Assembly (NCBI GenBank): GCA_017554405.1
Contig: JAFZIK010000035.1
Coordinates: 1-39,003 of the forward strand
Reading direction: 5' to 3'
Origin: Clostridia bacterium
GTDB taxonomy: Bacteria; Bacillota; Clostridia; Oscillospirales; Acutalibacteraceae
DNA: 39,003 bases
Positions 33,054-39,003 of the stretch are shown here, piece by piece. A program made the translations under genes and the position numbers. How positions within the stretch are numbered: position 1 is the stretch's first letter; every line of letters starts with the position of its first letter. The notes below the pieces were generated by a model that saw only the letters and a program-made list of their open reading frames with translations, had not been told where the DNA came from and did not search any database.

Positions 33054-34565
33054 ATGCTAATCTGGAGTAATTTGTTACAACCCATCAGATCTCGTCAAAC
33101 TGAATCTGTACCAAAATCTCCCAACGATAACAGATCACCTTTTAAGAAAGACTTTGACACTGTATGCAATAGCACAATTCTGCGTCGGCTACAAGATAAA
33201 GCTCAAGTTTTTCCGCTAGAAAAAGAGGATTACGCTAGAACTAGGTTGACGCATTCAATTGAAGTTATGTCGATATGTGAAAGCCTTGGCTATCAAGCGA
33301 TAAGTATAATTCTTTCCAAAGATGAAAAGTATATTTCCGAGTCAAAAGACAAGGAAAACGAAACAAAAAAATTGATTAATGATATTCCATTTATACTTAA
33401 AACTGCTGCTCTTTTGCATGATATGGGAAATCCGCCGTTCGGGCATTTGGGAGAAGAAGTTATAGGGGAATGGTTTAGAAAGAATCTTGGAAAATTGTCT
33501 TTTAATTCAGATAAAGAATTAGTGTTCAATTCTTCTTCAGAACCTAAAGAAACGCTTGAATACTTGTTTAAAGGAAGTTATGCGGAAGACTTGAAGCACT
33601 TTGAAGGCAATGCTCAATTATTGAGATTAGTCACAAAGTTATGCTTTGTCGTAGATGACAACGGTATGAATCTATCTTTTCCTGTCATGGCTTCATTCAT
33701 TAAATACCCAACAGCATCTACTAGGATTGATAAAAATGCTGGCCTGCTGACAAAAAAGATGGGATACTTTTCCGCTGAGCAAGAAATATTTAAAAACATT
33801 ACAAGTAAATTAGGATTAAAAAATTGTAGGCATCCTCTTGCATACTTATTAGAAGCTGCTGATGACATTGCATATTTAACGGCCGATATAGAAGATGCTC
33901 ATCGCAAAGGATTGATTTCTCTTAAAACGATTACAGACTATTTTGAAGAACAAAAAGAGGACAAATTAGTTTCAAGAGTTTTAGATGCTATACAGTCTTA
34001 CATAAAAAAAGCTCAAGAGTTGGGATACGAAGATGAAGAGGATTACGTCGTACATAGAATTAGAGTTTTAATTAAAGGACTTATGATTGATTCGATGAAT
34101 GATGCTTTAAACAATGTTTATGACTTGATAATGCAGGGAGAGTTTAACGATGAGCTAATCAATGTGTCATCGGCATGTTGCATTGCAAAAACTTTACGGA
34201 AAATAGAAAAAGATAATATATATTATTGCTCACATATTCTTAAAACGAAAACACAAGCAATTGCCGTGTTGAACAAGTTGTTAGATGTATATGTGCCCGC
34301 GATTGTAAATTGGAATGAAAAATCTGACGCGAACTCCGATAAGCCTAACAATCTTTTGTATTTATCTTTGTCGAAGAATTATAGATATATTTGTCAAGTT
34401 GCAAATCAAAAGTATAAAGATAAGAGCATGGATGAATTGCAGCCAAAAGAATTAGAAAACTATATTTACAATAAAATACTGCTAGTTACAGATCAGATAT
34501 CTGGAATGACAGACTCTCATGCGTTAACTGTGTATAGAACAATTACAGCAAATTCTGTTACTTAA
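33054..34565 (+). CDS. dGTPase-like HD-domain triphosphohydrolase
   Basis: A 503-residue protein. The HD metal site is laid out as in dGTP triphosphohydrolases: RTRLTHSIEVMSI (first His, about residues 62-74), LLHDMGNPPFGHLGE (His-Asp pair plus following His, about residues 119-133) and EAADDIAYLTADIEDAHRKG (last Asp, about residues 267-286), with FDTVCNSTILRRLQDKAQVF near the N-terminus. Such enzymes cleave dGTP (or other dNTPs) to nucleoside and triphosphate. Bacterial dGTPases can act against phages by emptying dNTP pools. The gene is A+T-rich and lies between the tRNA-Leu 3' half and a recombinase, so an imported defence gene is plausible, though a housekeeping role cannot be excluded. 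Confidence 0.88.
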   Translation: MLIWSNLLQPIRSRQTESVPKSPNDNRSPFKKDFDTVCNSTILRRLQDKAQVFPLEKEDYARTRLTHSIEVMSICESLGYQAISIILSKDEKYISESKDKENETKKLINDIPFILKTAALLHDMGNPPFGHLGEEVIGEWFRKNLGKLSFNSDKELVFNSSSEPKETLEYLFKGSYAEDLKHFEGNAQLLRLVTKLCFVVDDNGMNLSFPVMASFIKYPTASTRIDKNAGLLTKKMGYFSAEQEIFKNITSKLGLKNCRHPLAYLLEAADDIAYLTADIEDAHRKGLISLKTITDYFEEQKEDKLVSRVLDAIQSYIKKAQELGYEDEEDYVVHRIRVLIKGLMIDSMNDALNNVYDLIMQGEFNDELINVSSACCIAKTLRKIEKDNIYYCSHILKTKTQAIAVLNKLLDVYVPAIVNWNEKSDANSDKPNNLLYLSLSKNYRYICQVANQKYKDKSMDELQPKELENYIYNKILLVTDQISGMTDSHALTVYRTITANSVT

Positions 34566-34573
34566 TTATATTA

Positions 34574-34614
34574 TAGCCTCGGGCAGCGCTTCACAGACTG
34601 TCCGAGGCTATTTT
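34574..34614 (+). terminator. Terminator between the dGTPase-like gene and the small ORF
   Basis: TAGCCTCGGGCAG (34574-34586) pairs over 13 bp (one G-U) with CTGTCCGAGGCTA (34598-34610), followed by TTTT. It can serve the dGTPase-like gene and, being between convergent genes, the minus-strand ORF as well. Confidence 0.85.
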
Positions 34615-34619
34615 CTTCC

Positions 34620-34811
34620 TTAACCGGACGTATGGATGGAATCAGCGTCGTCCTTCTCAGTCTTCCTTGCTTTCCATTCATCATAATCTCTTCTGCCCTC
34701 GTCAGAGGCCAGATACTCTTGCAATATCGGAAGTAACACTCTTGCCAGTGATTCCATCTGATACTCCGGTATCCCCAGATCATTCTGAGGGATCTTTTTC
34801 TTTCTTGCCAT
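34620..34811 (-). CDS. Small conserved-type hypothetical protein next to recombinase B
   Basis: A 63-residue polar protein (MARKKKIPQNDLGIPEYQME ... LLPILQEYLASDEGRRDYDE) with a basic start and a helical, acidic middle. Similar small proteins with the pattern LLP-x-x-QEY...EEGRRDYEEWK occur near recombinase or transposon genes in gut Firmicutes; I know no function. AAAGGAG lies about 11 bases before the ATG, a little far. A longer overlapping frame (34571-34861) is less likely. It may be co-transcribed with the recombinase on the same strand. Confidence 0.6.
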   Translation of the reverse strand: MARKKKIPQNDLGIPEYQMESLARVLLPILQEYLASDEGRRDYDEWKARKTEKDDADSIHTSG

Positions 34812-34904
34812 TGTATCAGAATCTCCTTTCTCAGATGGTGCATTTCAAAACCTTCCTTCATAAAATTAAAAATTTGTTATATAAGAGCGTGCAGTAGCAC
34901 GGAC

Positions 34905-35888
34905 TTACTCTTCGTAAATCTTCGTAATCGAGGTGCGATGATGCCCGAGGGATTCGGACGCCTCTTTTTGAACTTTCTTTTCGGGCAAGCCCTGCTCACG
35001 CATATCTTTCATCGACTTTTGAGTGTAGGTATGCCGAAGCGAGTGGAATCCGAGGCGTTTGGTAGCTCGCGGTTTCTTGCCGGGTTCGACTTTCGATGCC
35101 CTGTCGGGATCCTGGCACTTATGCTTGTGATTGCTGATCCAGCGCTCGATACGCTTCTTCTCTTCAAAGACGCTGTTCTCGTGGTTATCGCAAAGCAGAT
35201 AGTCCCCGGATTCTTTGCCTTTTTTCTTGGCATAAGCGAGAAGTTTTTCAAGCAGCGTGATCTGTTCTTTGGTCGTAACCGGAATATCTCTGCGCTGACC
35301 GCATTTACCCCTTGGAACATGAAACTGACGGGTTCGGAGTGCATATTCCAGATCTCCTACTTTGACCTGAACGCTCTCATTGACGCGCAGACCAAAACGC
35401 TGACCGAGACGAAAAGCGGCGATAATATCCAGATGATCTCCGCCGCCCTTCATCTCGTATGCGACGCGGCAAGCTTTTTCGATCTCCGAATCCATCCACG
35501 CTCGGTTGAGCGCACCGGGATGACGCTTTTCAAGATGTAATTCTTTGTTATCCTTGGGCATCTCATTTTTTCCGCCGAGCTTATCGTTGTAATACCGTAT
35601 CGCGGACAGCGTGGCATAGATATATGACGTAGAGAGACCTTTCGCTTTCATTTCTTTTGCAAAAGCGTAAAAGTGACGGGGTTCTACGTTCTTGAGGTTT
35701 TGCAGAGAATAGTTCTCGGCAAGAAAGCGGCAGAATCTTTTCTCGGCGGCATAATACGGCTTTCTCGTATCGATCGAGCCGGAACGATCGTGACGAAAAA
35801 CTCTATGCGCTTGCCTTTCAAGATTCTTATACAAGCCACGGGTTCTTTCGGCTTGCTGTTCGGGCGTTAACTTTTCTTTGTTACTCAT
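34905..35888 (-). CDS. Tyrosine recombinase of the Integrase_1 type, copy B
   Basis: About 327 residues. It has a helical core-binding domain (YYAAEKRFCRFLAENYSLQN), then a catalytic domain with Arg in RFGLRVNESVQV, His-x-x-Arg in FHSLRHTYTQKS, and His and Tyr in LGHHRTSITKIYEE. It is related to copy A (18626-19588) along the whole length, with conserved blocks LNRAW, RFGLR and SLGHHR. AAAGGAG is 10 bases before the ATG at 35888; a longer frame to 35942 is less likely. Upstream lie R1 repeats, a TIR gene, a toxin-antitoxin pair and a structured tail, paralleling the layout of copy A. Confidence 0.88.
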   Translation of the reverse strand: MSNKEKLTPEQQAERTRGLYKNLERQAHRVFRHDRSGSIDTRKPYYAAEKRFCRFLAENYSLQNLKNVEPRHFYAFAKEMKAKGLSTSYIYATLSAIRYYNDKLGGKNEMPKDNKELHLEKRHPGALNRAWMDSEIEKACRVAYEMKGGGDHLDIIAAFRLGQRFGLRVNESVQVKVGDLEYALRTRQFHVPRGKCGQRRDIPVTTKEQITLLEKLLAYAKKKGKESGDYLLCDNHENSVFEEKKRIERWISNHKHKCQDPDRASKVEPGKKPRATKRLGFHSLRHTYTQKSMKDMREQGLPEKKVQKEASESLGHHRTSITKIYEE

Positions 35889-36030
35889 ACAGTCTTTTCT
35901 CCTTTCTTTGAAACTCGGACTGTTGTCCTGTATGTATAACATACGGGCATTTTTCGTGACGAATCAAGAAAACAATCAGATCATGTGGAAAAATCTTTTG
36001 CTTCCAATTTTGTGACGAAAATCCCCGGTT

Positions 36031-36091
36031 CGTACGGTTACAATTTACGGCGCATTTTGATGTCGTTTCAGGAAAACCATCTTTTTTGAGG
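36031..36091 (+). repeat. R1 repeat, copy d
   Basis: CGTACGGTTACAATTTACGG, then GATGTCGTTTCAGGAAAACC and ATC followed by a T-run. It aligns with copies a to c with a few substitutions. Confidence 0.65.
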
Positions 36092-36158
36092 ACGAAAAGG
36101 TTGTTTTCTTGATTTATAACCAAAATGTTTGTATATGGCACGAACATAAAAAAAGAAC

Positions 36159-36220
36159 CGTACGAATTTGTACGGTCATAATATGGGCTACTTTTTTGAT
36201 GCGATTTCAGGAAAAGACAA
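36159..36220 (+). repeat. R1 repeat, copy e
   Basis: CGTACGAATTTGTACGGTCA, then TAATATGGGCTAC, a T-run and GATGCGATTTCAGGAAAAGA. The most diverged full copy, directly in front of the TIR gene promoter. Confidence 0.6.
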
Positions 36221-36278
36221 ATAATATTATCGACACTTGCTGTCATACTAATAGTTGTAACGGCTTATGGATGGATAG

Positions 36279-36306
36279 TTGATTTTTTTCAATAAAGTGA
36301 TATAAT
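36279..36306 (+). promoter_or_regulatory. Promoter of the TIR-domain gene
   Basis: TTGATT (36279-36284), a 16-bp spacer and TATAAT (36301-36306). The sequence AGTGATATAATA is shared in form with the fic-like and dGTPase-like promoters. Confidence 0.7.
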
Positions 36307-36335
36307 AGGAGAAAAAAGTGATGAGGAATCGAAAT

Positions 36336-37361
36336 ATGAAAGTTTTTATCAGTTGGTCTGGCAAAATAAGTTGGCAAGTAGCAGTAGTATTCAGAGACTG
36401 GCTACCTTCTGTTATTCAATCTGTTGAGCCTTATGTTTCTTCCGAAGATATAGACAAAGGGGCGAGATGGAGCACAGATATTGCAAAAGAGCTTGAGAAC
36501 TCAACATTTGGTATTCTATGCGTTACTAGAGATAATCTAGAGGCGCCGTGGTTATCTTTTGAGGCTGGTGCGCTATCAAAAACTATGGAGAAATCATTTG
36601 TCACTCCGTTTTTGTTCGATATAAAGCGATCGGAAGTTCAAGGACCAATATTGCAATTTCAATCCACTATTTTTCAAAAAGATGATATTAAAAAAATGGT
36701 TCAGACCTTGAATAAGGCAAGCGGAGAAACTGGTATATCTGATCAACGGCTCGAAAAATCATTTGAAGTATGGTATCCAACTCTTGAATCAGAGCTAAAC
36801 AAAATAAAAAATGAAAGTACTAATGCGGATGTGGCTATCTCCAACGAGGATGCGAATCACTCGTCGGAAATGTTGGAAGAGATTTTGGAATTATCTAGGG
36901 ATAATCAAAAACTGTTGAGAAGCCCTGATTCGAGAATATATGATGATTTAGAAAAAGTTAAAGATTATCTTGAACATATCTCTATGAGAAATGAAAGTCT
37001 TTATGAGAAAAGGAGGATGTCAAGAAGATATAATTCTATGTTTTTAGAAGAAATTATGCATATGGATAGTTTACGAAGATCATATGCGTTTTTGATGACA
37101 CTTAGCCTCTTGAAAGAAGATTTTCCTTGGGTTTATGATATGGGGAAAGAATTAATTGAAATACTAAAAAGTGATAAGTATCCTGAAGAAAAGTCTTTGT
37201 CTATCAGAGAATTTAAAGAACTGGTCGATTTTACTTTCGGTCATCCTATTATGCGTGATATGTTTGGTAGAAATAAAGATAGTGTTGTTTTTATGAAAGA
37301 AGTGCCATATTATCTGATTCAATGTTTAGACGATATTTCTAATGAAGATGGAATAATGTAG
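36336..37361 (+). CDS. TIR-domain protein, probable defence effector
   Basis: A protein of about 341 residues. The first 100 residues are a TIR domain: MKVFISWSGKISWQVAVVF (first strand and helix), VEPYVSSEDIDKGARWSTDI (BB-loop region) and LEAPWLSFEAGALSK, where the Glu fits the catalytic position of NAD-cleaving TIR domains. Residues about 165-341 are mostly helical (LSRDNQKLLRSPDSRIYDDL), perhaps a sensing or oligomerising part that I do not recognise. The ATG at 36336 has GAGGA upstream; earlier in-frame starts at 36318/36321 fall almost on the predicted transcription start. A+T-rich. Sitting between R1 repeats and a toxin-antitoxin pair, it is likely imported. Confidence 0.82.
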   Translation: MKVFISWSGKISWQVAVVFRDWLPSVIQSVEPYVSSEDIDKGARWSTDIAKELENSTFGILCVTRDNLEAPWLSFEAGALSKTMEKSFVTPFLFDIKRSEVQGPILQFQSTIFQKDDIKKMVQTLNKASGETGISDQRLEKSFEVWYPTLESELNKIKNESTNADVAISNEDANHSSEMLEEILELSRDNQKLLRSPDSRIYDDLEKVKDYLEHISMRNESLYEKRRMSRRYNSMFLEEIMHMDSLRRSYAFLMTLSLLKEDFPWVYDMGKELIEILKSDKYPEEKSLSIREFKELVDFTFGHPIMRDMFGRNKDSVVFMKEVPYYLIQCLDDISNEDGIM

Positions 37362-37385
37362 CATTTAATTTAAAAAATAACGTAT

Positions 37386-37420
37386 GGCTCCCGCGGACTG
37401 ATTCGCAGTCCACGGGAGCC
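37386..37420. terminator. Bidirectional terminator-like hairpin between the TIR and toxin genes
   Basis: GGCTCCCGCGGACT (37386-37399) pairs with AGTCCACGGGAGCC (37407-37420) with one mismatch. There is no strong T-run, but its place between convergent genes supports a termination role. Confidence 0.6.
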
Positions 37421-37443
37421 GTGTGTCATTTAGAAACGATAGT

Positions 37444-37764
37444 TCAACTTTCGTTCAGATGTTTTTCGAGGTCTCTTGCGCCGTACATAATACGGATAAT
37501 CCTTACAGCGTTCTTTTCTTCATTGACGGTATAGAACACAAGGAAGTTCTTGACCGGCAGTTTTCGTAGCCCCCGGCTTCGCCACGGTTCGTTTTCATAC
37601 AGAGCGTTACGGAGCGGAAAGGTCTTAAGCGTATGTACGGCGGCGATGATGTTTTGATACATCTTTCCCGCCGTCACCGGTTCTTGCAGGCTAAAAGCGA
37701 TATACTCATAGATTTCTTCCAGGTCGTCCCGCGCTTTCGCGGTATAGAAGACGTCATAACTCAT
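37444..37764 (-). CDS. RelE/ParE-family toxin
   Basis: A 106-residue protein with the RelE/ParE fold pattern: YDVFYTAKARDDLEEIYEYI (first strand and helix, residues 3-22), LRKLPVKNFLVFYTVNEEKN (residues about 71-90) and VRIIRIMYGARDLEKHL at the end. RelE members cut mRNA at the ribosome; ParE members attack gyrase. Sequence alone does not decide here, though the Arg/Lys and C-terminal RIMYGARD pattern fits the RelE/ParE superfamily well. Its ATG overlaps the antitoxin stop by 4 bp (ATGA). Confidence 0.88.
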   Translation of the reverse strand: MSYDVFYTAKARDDLEEIYEYIAFSLQEPVTAGKMYQNIIAAVHTLKTFPLRNALYENEPWRSRGLRKLPVKNFLVFYTVNEEKNAVRIIRIMYGARDLEKHLNES

Positions 37765-38066
37765 ACGTTAAACCTGCTTTTCATATGTGATTCTACATCA
37801 GCAGCGGAGTAGAGGTTTCCAGATTCAACGTCATCAAATCCTTTTCGGATCTCGGAATCAAACTGCTCTTTAGTCAGTTCTCCGACCGCGAGCGGGCGGC
37901 GCAGCGGCAGCTTCATATCAAAAGGAATACCGTTATGCATCACAACCTGACGCAGAAACATACCGATTGCGTTTGACATGGGGATGCCGAGTTGATCCAA
38001 AATCTCTTCCGCATGTTCTTTTACAACGGGATCGACCCTCGTATAAATATTTGCTGTTCTTGCCAT
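37761..38066 (-). CDS. RelB/DinJ-family antitoxin
   Basis: A 101-residue protein with an N-terminal ribbon-helix-helix: TANIYTRVDPVVKEHAEEIL (residues 4-23) and GIPMSNAIGMFLRQVVMHNG (residues about 27-46), as in RelB/DinJ. The C-terminal part would wrap the toxin. The ATG at 38066 (AGAGGTG upstream) is chosen over a frame extension to 38126 that covers the promoter. It is the first gene of the antitoxin-toxin operon and probably its autorepressor. Confidence 0.9.
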   Translation of the reverse strand: MARTANIYTRVDPVVKEHAEEILDQLGIPMSNAIGMFLRQVVMHNGIPFDMKLPLRRPLAVGELTKEQFDSEIRKGFDDVESGNLYSAADVESHMKSRFNV

Positions 38067-38097
38067 GGCAATCACCTCTTTCTTCAAGTTCACTATT

Positions 38098-38126
38098 AGT
38101 ATATCACATTTGATTGCGAATAGCAA
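38098..38126 (-). promoter_or_regulatory. Promoter and operator of the antitoxin-toxin operon
   Basis: On the minus strand TTGCTA (38121-38126), a 17-bp spacer and TATACT (38098-38103). The palindrome TTGCTATTCGCAA (38114-38126) overlaps the -35 box, a natural operator for a RelB-type repressor. Confidence 0.65.
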
Positions 38127-38171
38127 GCATTTTGCAAAAGTTCATAAAAATTTTTCATCTTGATCTCGTGA

Positions 38172-38822
38172 CGAAAATTTTGCGCCGTCATATCGAAACG
38201 AAAATCCTTCTCATCATATCGAACAGAGAATCCGGCGACGCAGAAGACCTTTTCAGCCGACTGTACGGTGTTTGATACAGATTGCACGCTCTCGGTTCCA
38301 TCGTATCAAGCACCGAACAGCTGGAACACGCCGCAGGCGTGCAAAAAAATCGCGCGGTCATATCGAATCGACAGTCCGGCGTCATCTCGAACAGAAAGTC
38401 GTTCCGAACTTTTTGGATATCGAAATGACAATCATCTCGAAAAGAGTCATATCGAACATAGTATTCTCTGTCATATCAAAAAGACAGTCGCAAGGCATAG
38501 GAAAGCCTGTGGCGTTAAGGGCATTTTTAACGTCGTTTTACTCGTTTTCTTTTTCCCACATATCCTGGATGCCTTGCGGGACGGCTCTTTCGGCTGTTGC
38601 CTCGGAGCCGTTTCTATCCCACCTACGGCGGGGATAGAAACGGCTCCGCGTCCAAAATGATAGTCATGTATTATATCTCAAAGAGAAAGTCATCGTCATA
38701 TCAAAGAGCCGGTCATATTGAATTGTTCCATTAAAAGAGCTTAGTACGATGGGAAGCTCACTGCTCCCAGCGCATACCTGCCGCTTGACAGGCGTCGGCA
38801 TAGCCGACAGCGCAATGCCGTA
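38172..38822. repeat. Structured tail, copy B
   Basis: It opens with GACGAAAATTTTGCGCCGTC, nearly the same as the start of copy A. Units include GTCATATCGAAACGAAAATC (38187-38206), GTCATATCGAATCGACAGTC (38357-38376) and GTCATCTCGAACAGAAAGTC (38381-38400). The inverted-repeat block is 157 bp: GCAAGGCAT (38490-38498) pairs with ATGCCTTGC (38569-38577), and GAGCCGTTTCTATCCC (38605-38620) pairs perfectly with 38631-38646. More short repeats follow, then a three-way fold at 38751-38813. Stem bases differ from copy A while pairing is kept. No gene is supported in this stretch. Confidence 0.7.
38751..38813 (+). repeat. Three-way-junction-like fold, copy B
   Basis: It follows TTAGTAC at 38741. Hairpin GGGA-GC/GC-TCCC (38751-38768, one bulge), outer stem GCGC (38770-38773)/GCGC (38810-38813), inner hairpins CCTG/CAGG (38777-38792) and GTCGGC/GCCGAC (38794-38808). 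Order and loop positions match copy A at 21380-21449. Confidence 0.6.
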
Positions 38823-38862
38823 TACTTACCGTTCGATAAGCCCGGAAATCCGCCTCCGGAAC

Positions 38863-39003
38863 TGATATGCACCCCAAAAGTTAGACACTTTTGGAGGTGC
38901 ATATTTTTATGGCAAAAAAGGGGCAAAAGTTCAAAACGTACTCGCCGGAATTCAAAGAATGTGTTATACTGGATATGCGAGAACACCGTTTAGGTATAAT
39001 GGA
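38863..39003 (+). mobile_element. Left end of an IS3-family insertion sequence (truncated by window)
   Basis: TGATATGCACCCCAAAAG (38863-38880) has the form of an IS3/IS150-type terminal inverted repeat and is followed 46 bp later by an OrfA start. It sits right after structured tail B. The rest is outside the window. Confidence 0.75.
38909..39003 (+). CDS. IS3-family transposase OrfA, N-terminal fragment
   Basis: ATG at 38909 with GGAGGTGC 9 bases upstream opens a frame that runs off the window (31 full codons). It reads MAKKGQKFKTYSPEFKECVI and on, the start of an IS3-type OrfA helix-turn-helix protein (YSPEFKxxV motif), which binds the IS ends. Confidence 0.8.
   Translation, partial: MAKKGQKFKTYSPEFKECVILDMREHRLGIM

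Larger units (their letters stand above)
35889..36300. other. Non-coding region with R1 repeats upstream of recombinase B
   Basis: About 400 bp without a gene. A partial R1 core (ATCAAGAAAACAATC, near 35967) and an inverted partial core (GTTGTTTTCTTGAT, about 36100-36113) accompany the two full copies at 36031 and 36159. GAACCGTACG/CGTACGGTTC-type dyads recur around 36030 and 36155. It ends with the promoter of the TIR gene. Confidence 0.5.

Noticed and set aside
34571-34861. 96-codon minus-strand frame overlapping the 63-residue ORF
   Set aside because: It runs through the terminator hairpin, is rich in Arg/Trp/Cys as expected of an out-of-frame reading, and competes with the better-looking ORF at 34620-34811.

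Overview
The window looks like a chromosomal segment of a gut-type Firmicute of the Oscillospiraceae/Ruminococcaceae kind. The basis is codon and base use, an archaeal-type prolyl-tRNA synthetase, a secreted dockerin protein with Cys-rich repeats, a THF riboswitch upstream of folT, AGGAGG-type ribosome binding sites, and tyrosine recombinases typical of clostridial mobile DNA. This placement is inference.

Bases 1-16454 are ordinary chromosome. A partial IS3-type end is followed by a leftward folate operon (THF riboswitch, folT, folC, MFS transporter), a Nudix hydrolase, an M14 peptidase, an amino-sugar operon (glmM, a left-handed beta-helix acyltransferase, nagB) behind a promoter flanked by twin operator-like repeats, a divergent LysR/aspartase pair, a large secreted dockerin protein, proS and a TRIC/UPF0126 membrane protein.

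Bases 16455-32839 are a tRNA-Leu(CAG) gene split by a 16.3-kb integrated element. The tRNA 5' half lies at 16455-16497 and the 3' half at 32785-32839. They share an 11-bp core (TTCAGGTTCTA), and their acceptor stems pair perfectly (GCACCTG/CAGGTGC). The element encodes its own intact tRNA-Leu(CAG) at 16669-16755, an int/xis pair, a second tyrosine recombinase (Integrase_1 type), about 2.8 kb of structured repeat DNA, and a defence cargo. The cargo is an AbiEi-like regulator with a Fic protein, a type III restriction-modification system, and a second DNA methyltransferase coupled to a GHKL ATPase-nuclease. No conjugation genes are seen.

Bases 32840-39003, beyond the element, hold a second defence-like cluster: a dGTPase-like HD enzyme, a small conserved ORF, a second Integrase_1 recombinase, a TIR-domain protein, a RelBE-type toxin-antitoxin pair, and the start of an IS3-family insertion sequence.

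The most unusual signal is a module present twice (about 18.6-21.5 kb and 34.9-38.8 kb). Each copy has an Integrase_1 recombinase, then upstream of it two or three copies of an approximately 60-bp repeat (here called R1), then variable cargo, then an approximately 0.5-kb structured tail. The tail consists of TCGAA-centred short repeats, a 155-bp inverted-repeat block with mutually exclusive hairpins, and a three-way-junction-like fold. The two tails differ in sequence but keep the same pairing architecture. This resembles a cassette-capture platform or a structured nucleic acid recognised by the recombinase. The function is inferred, not shown.
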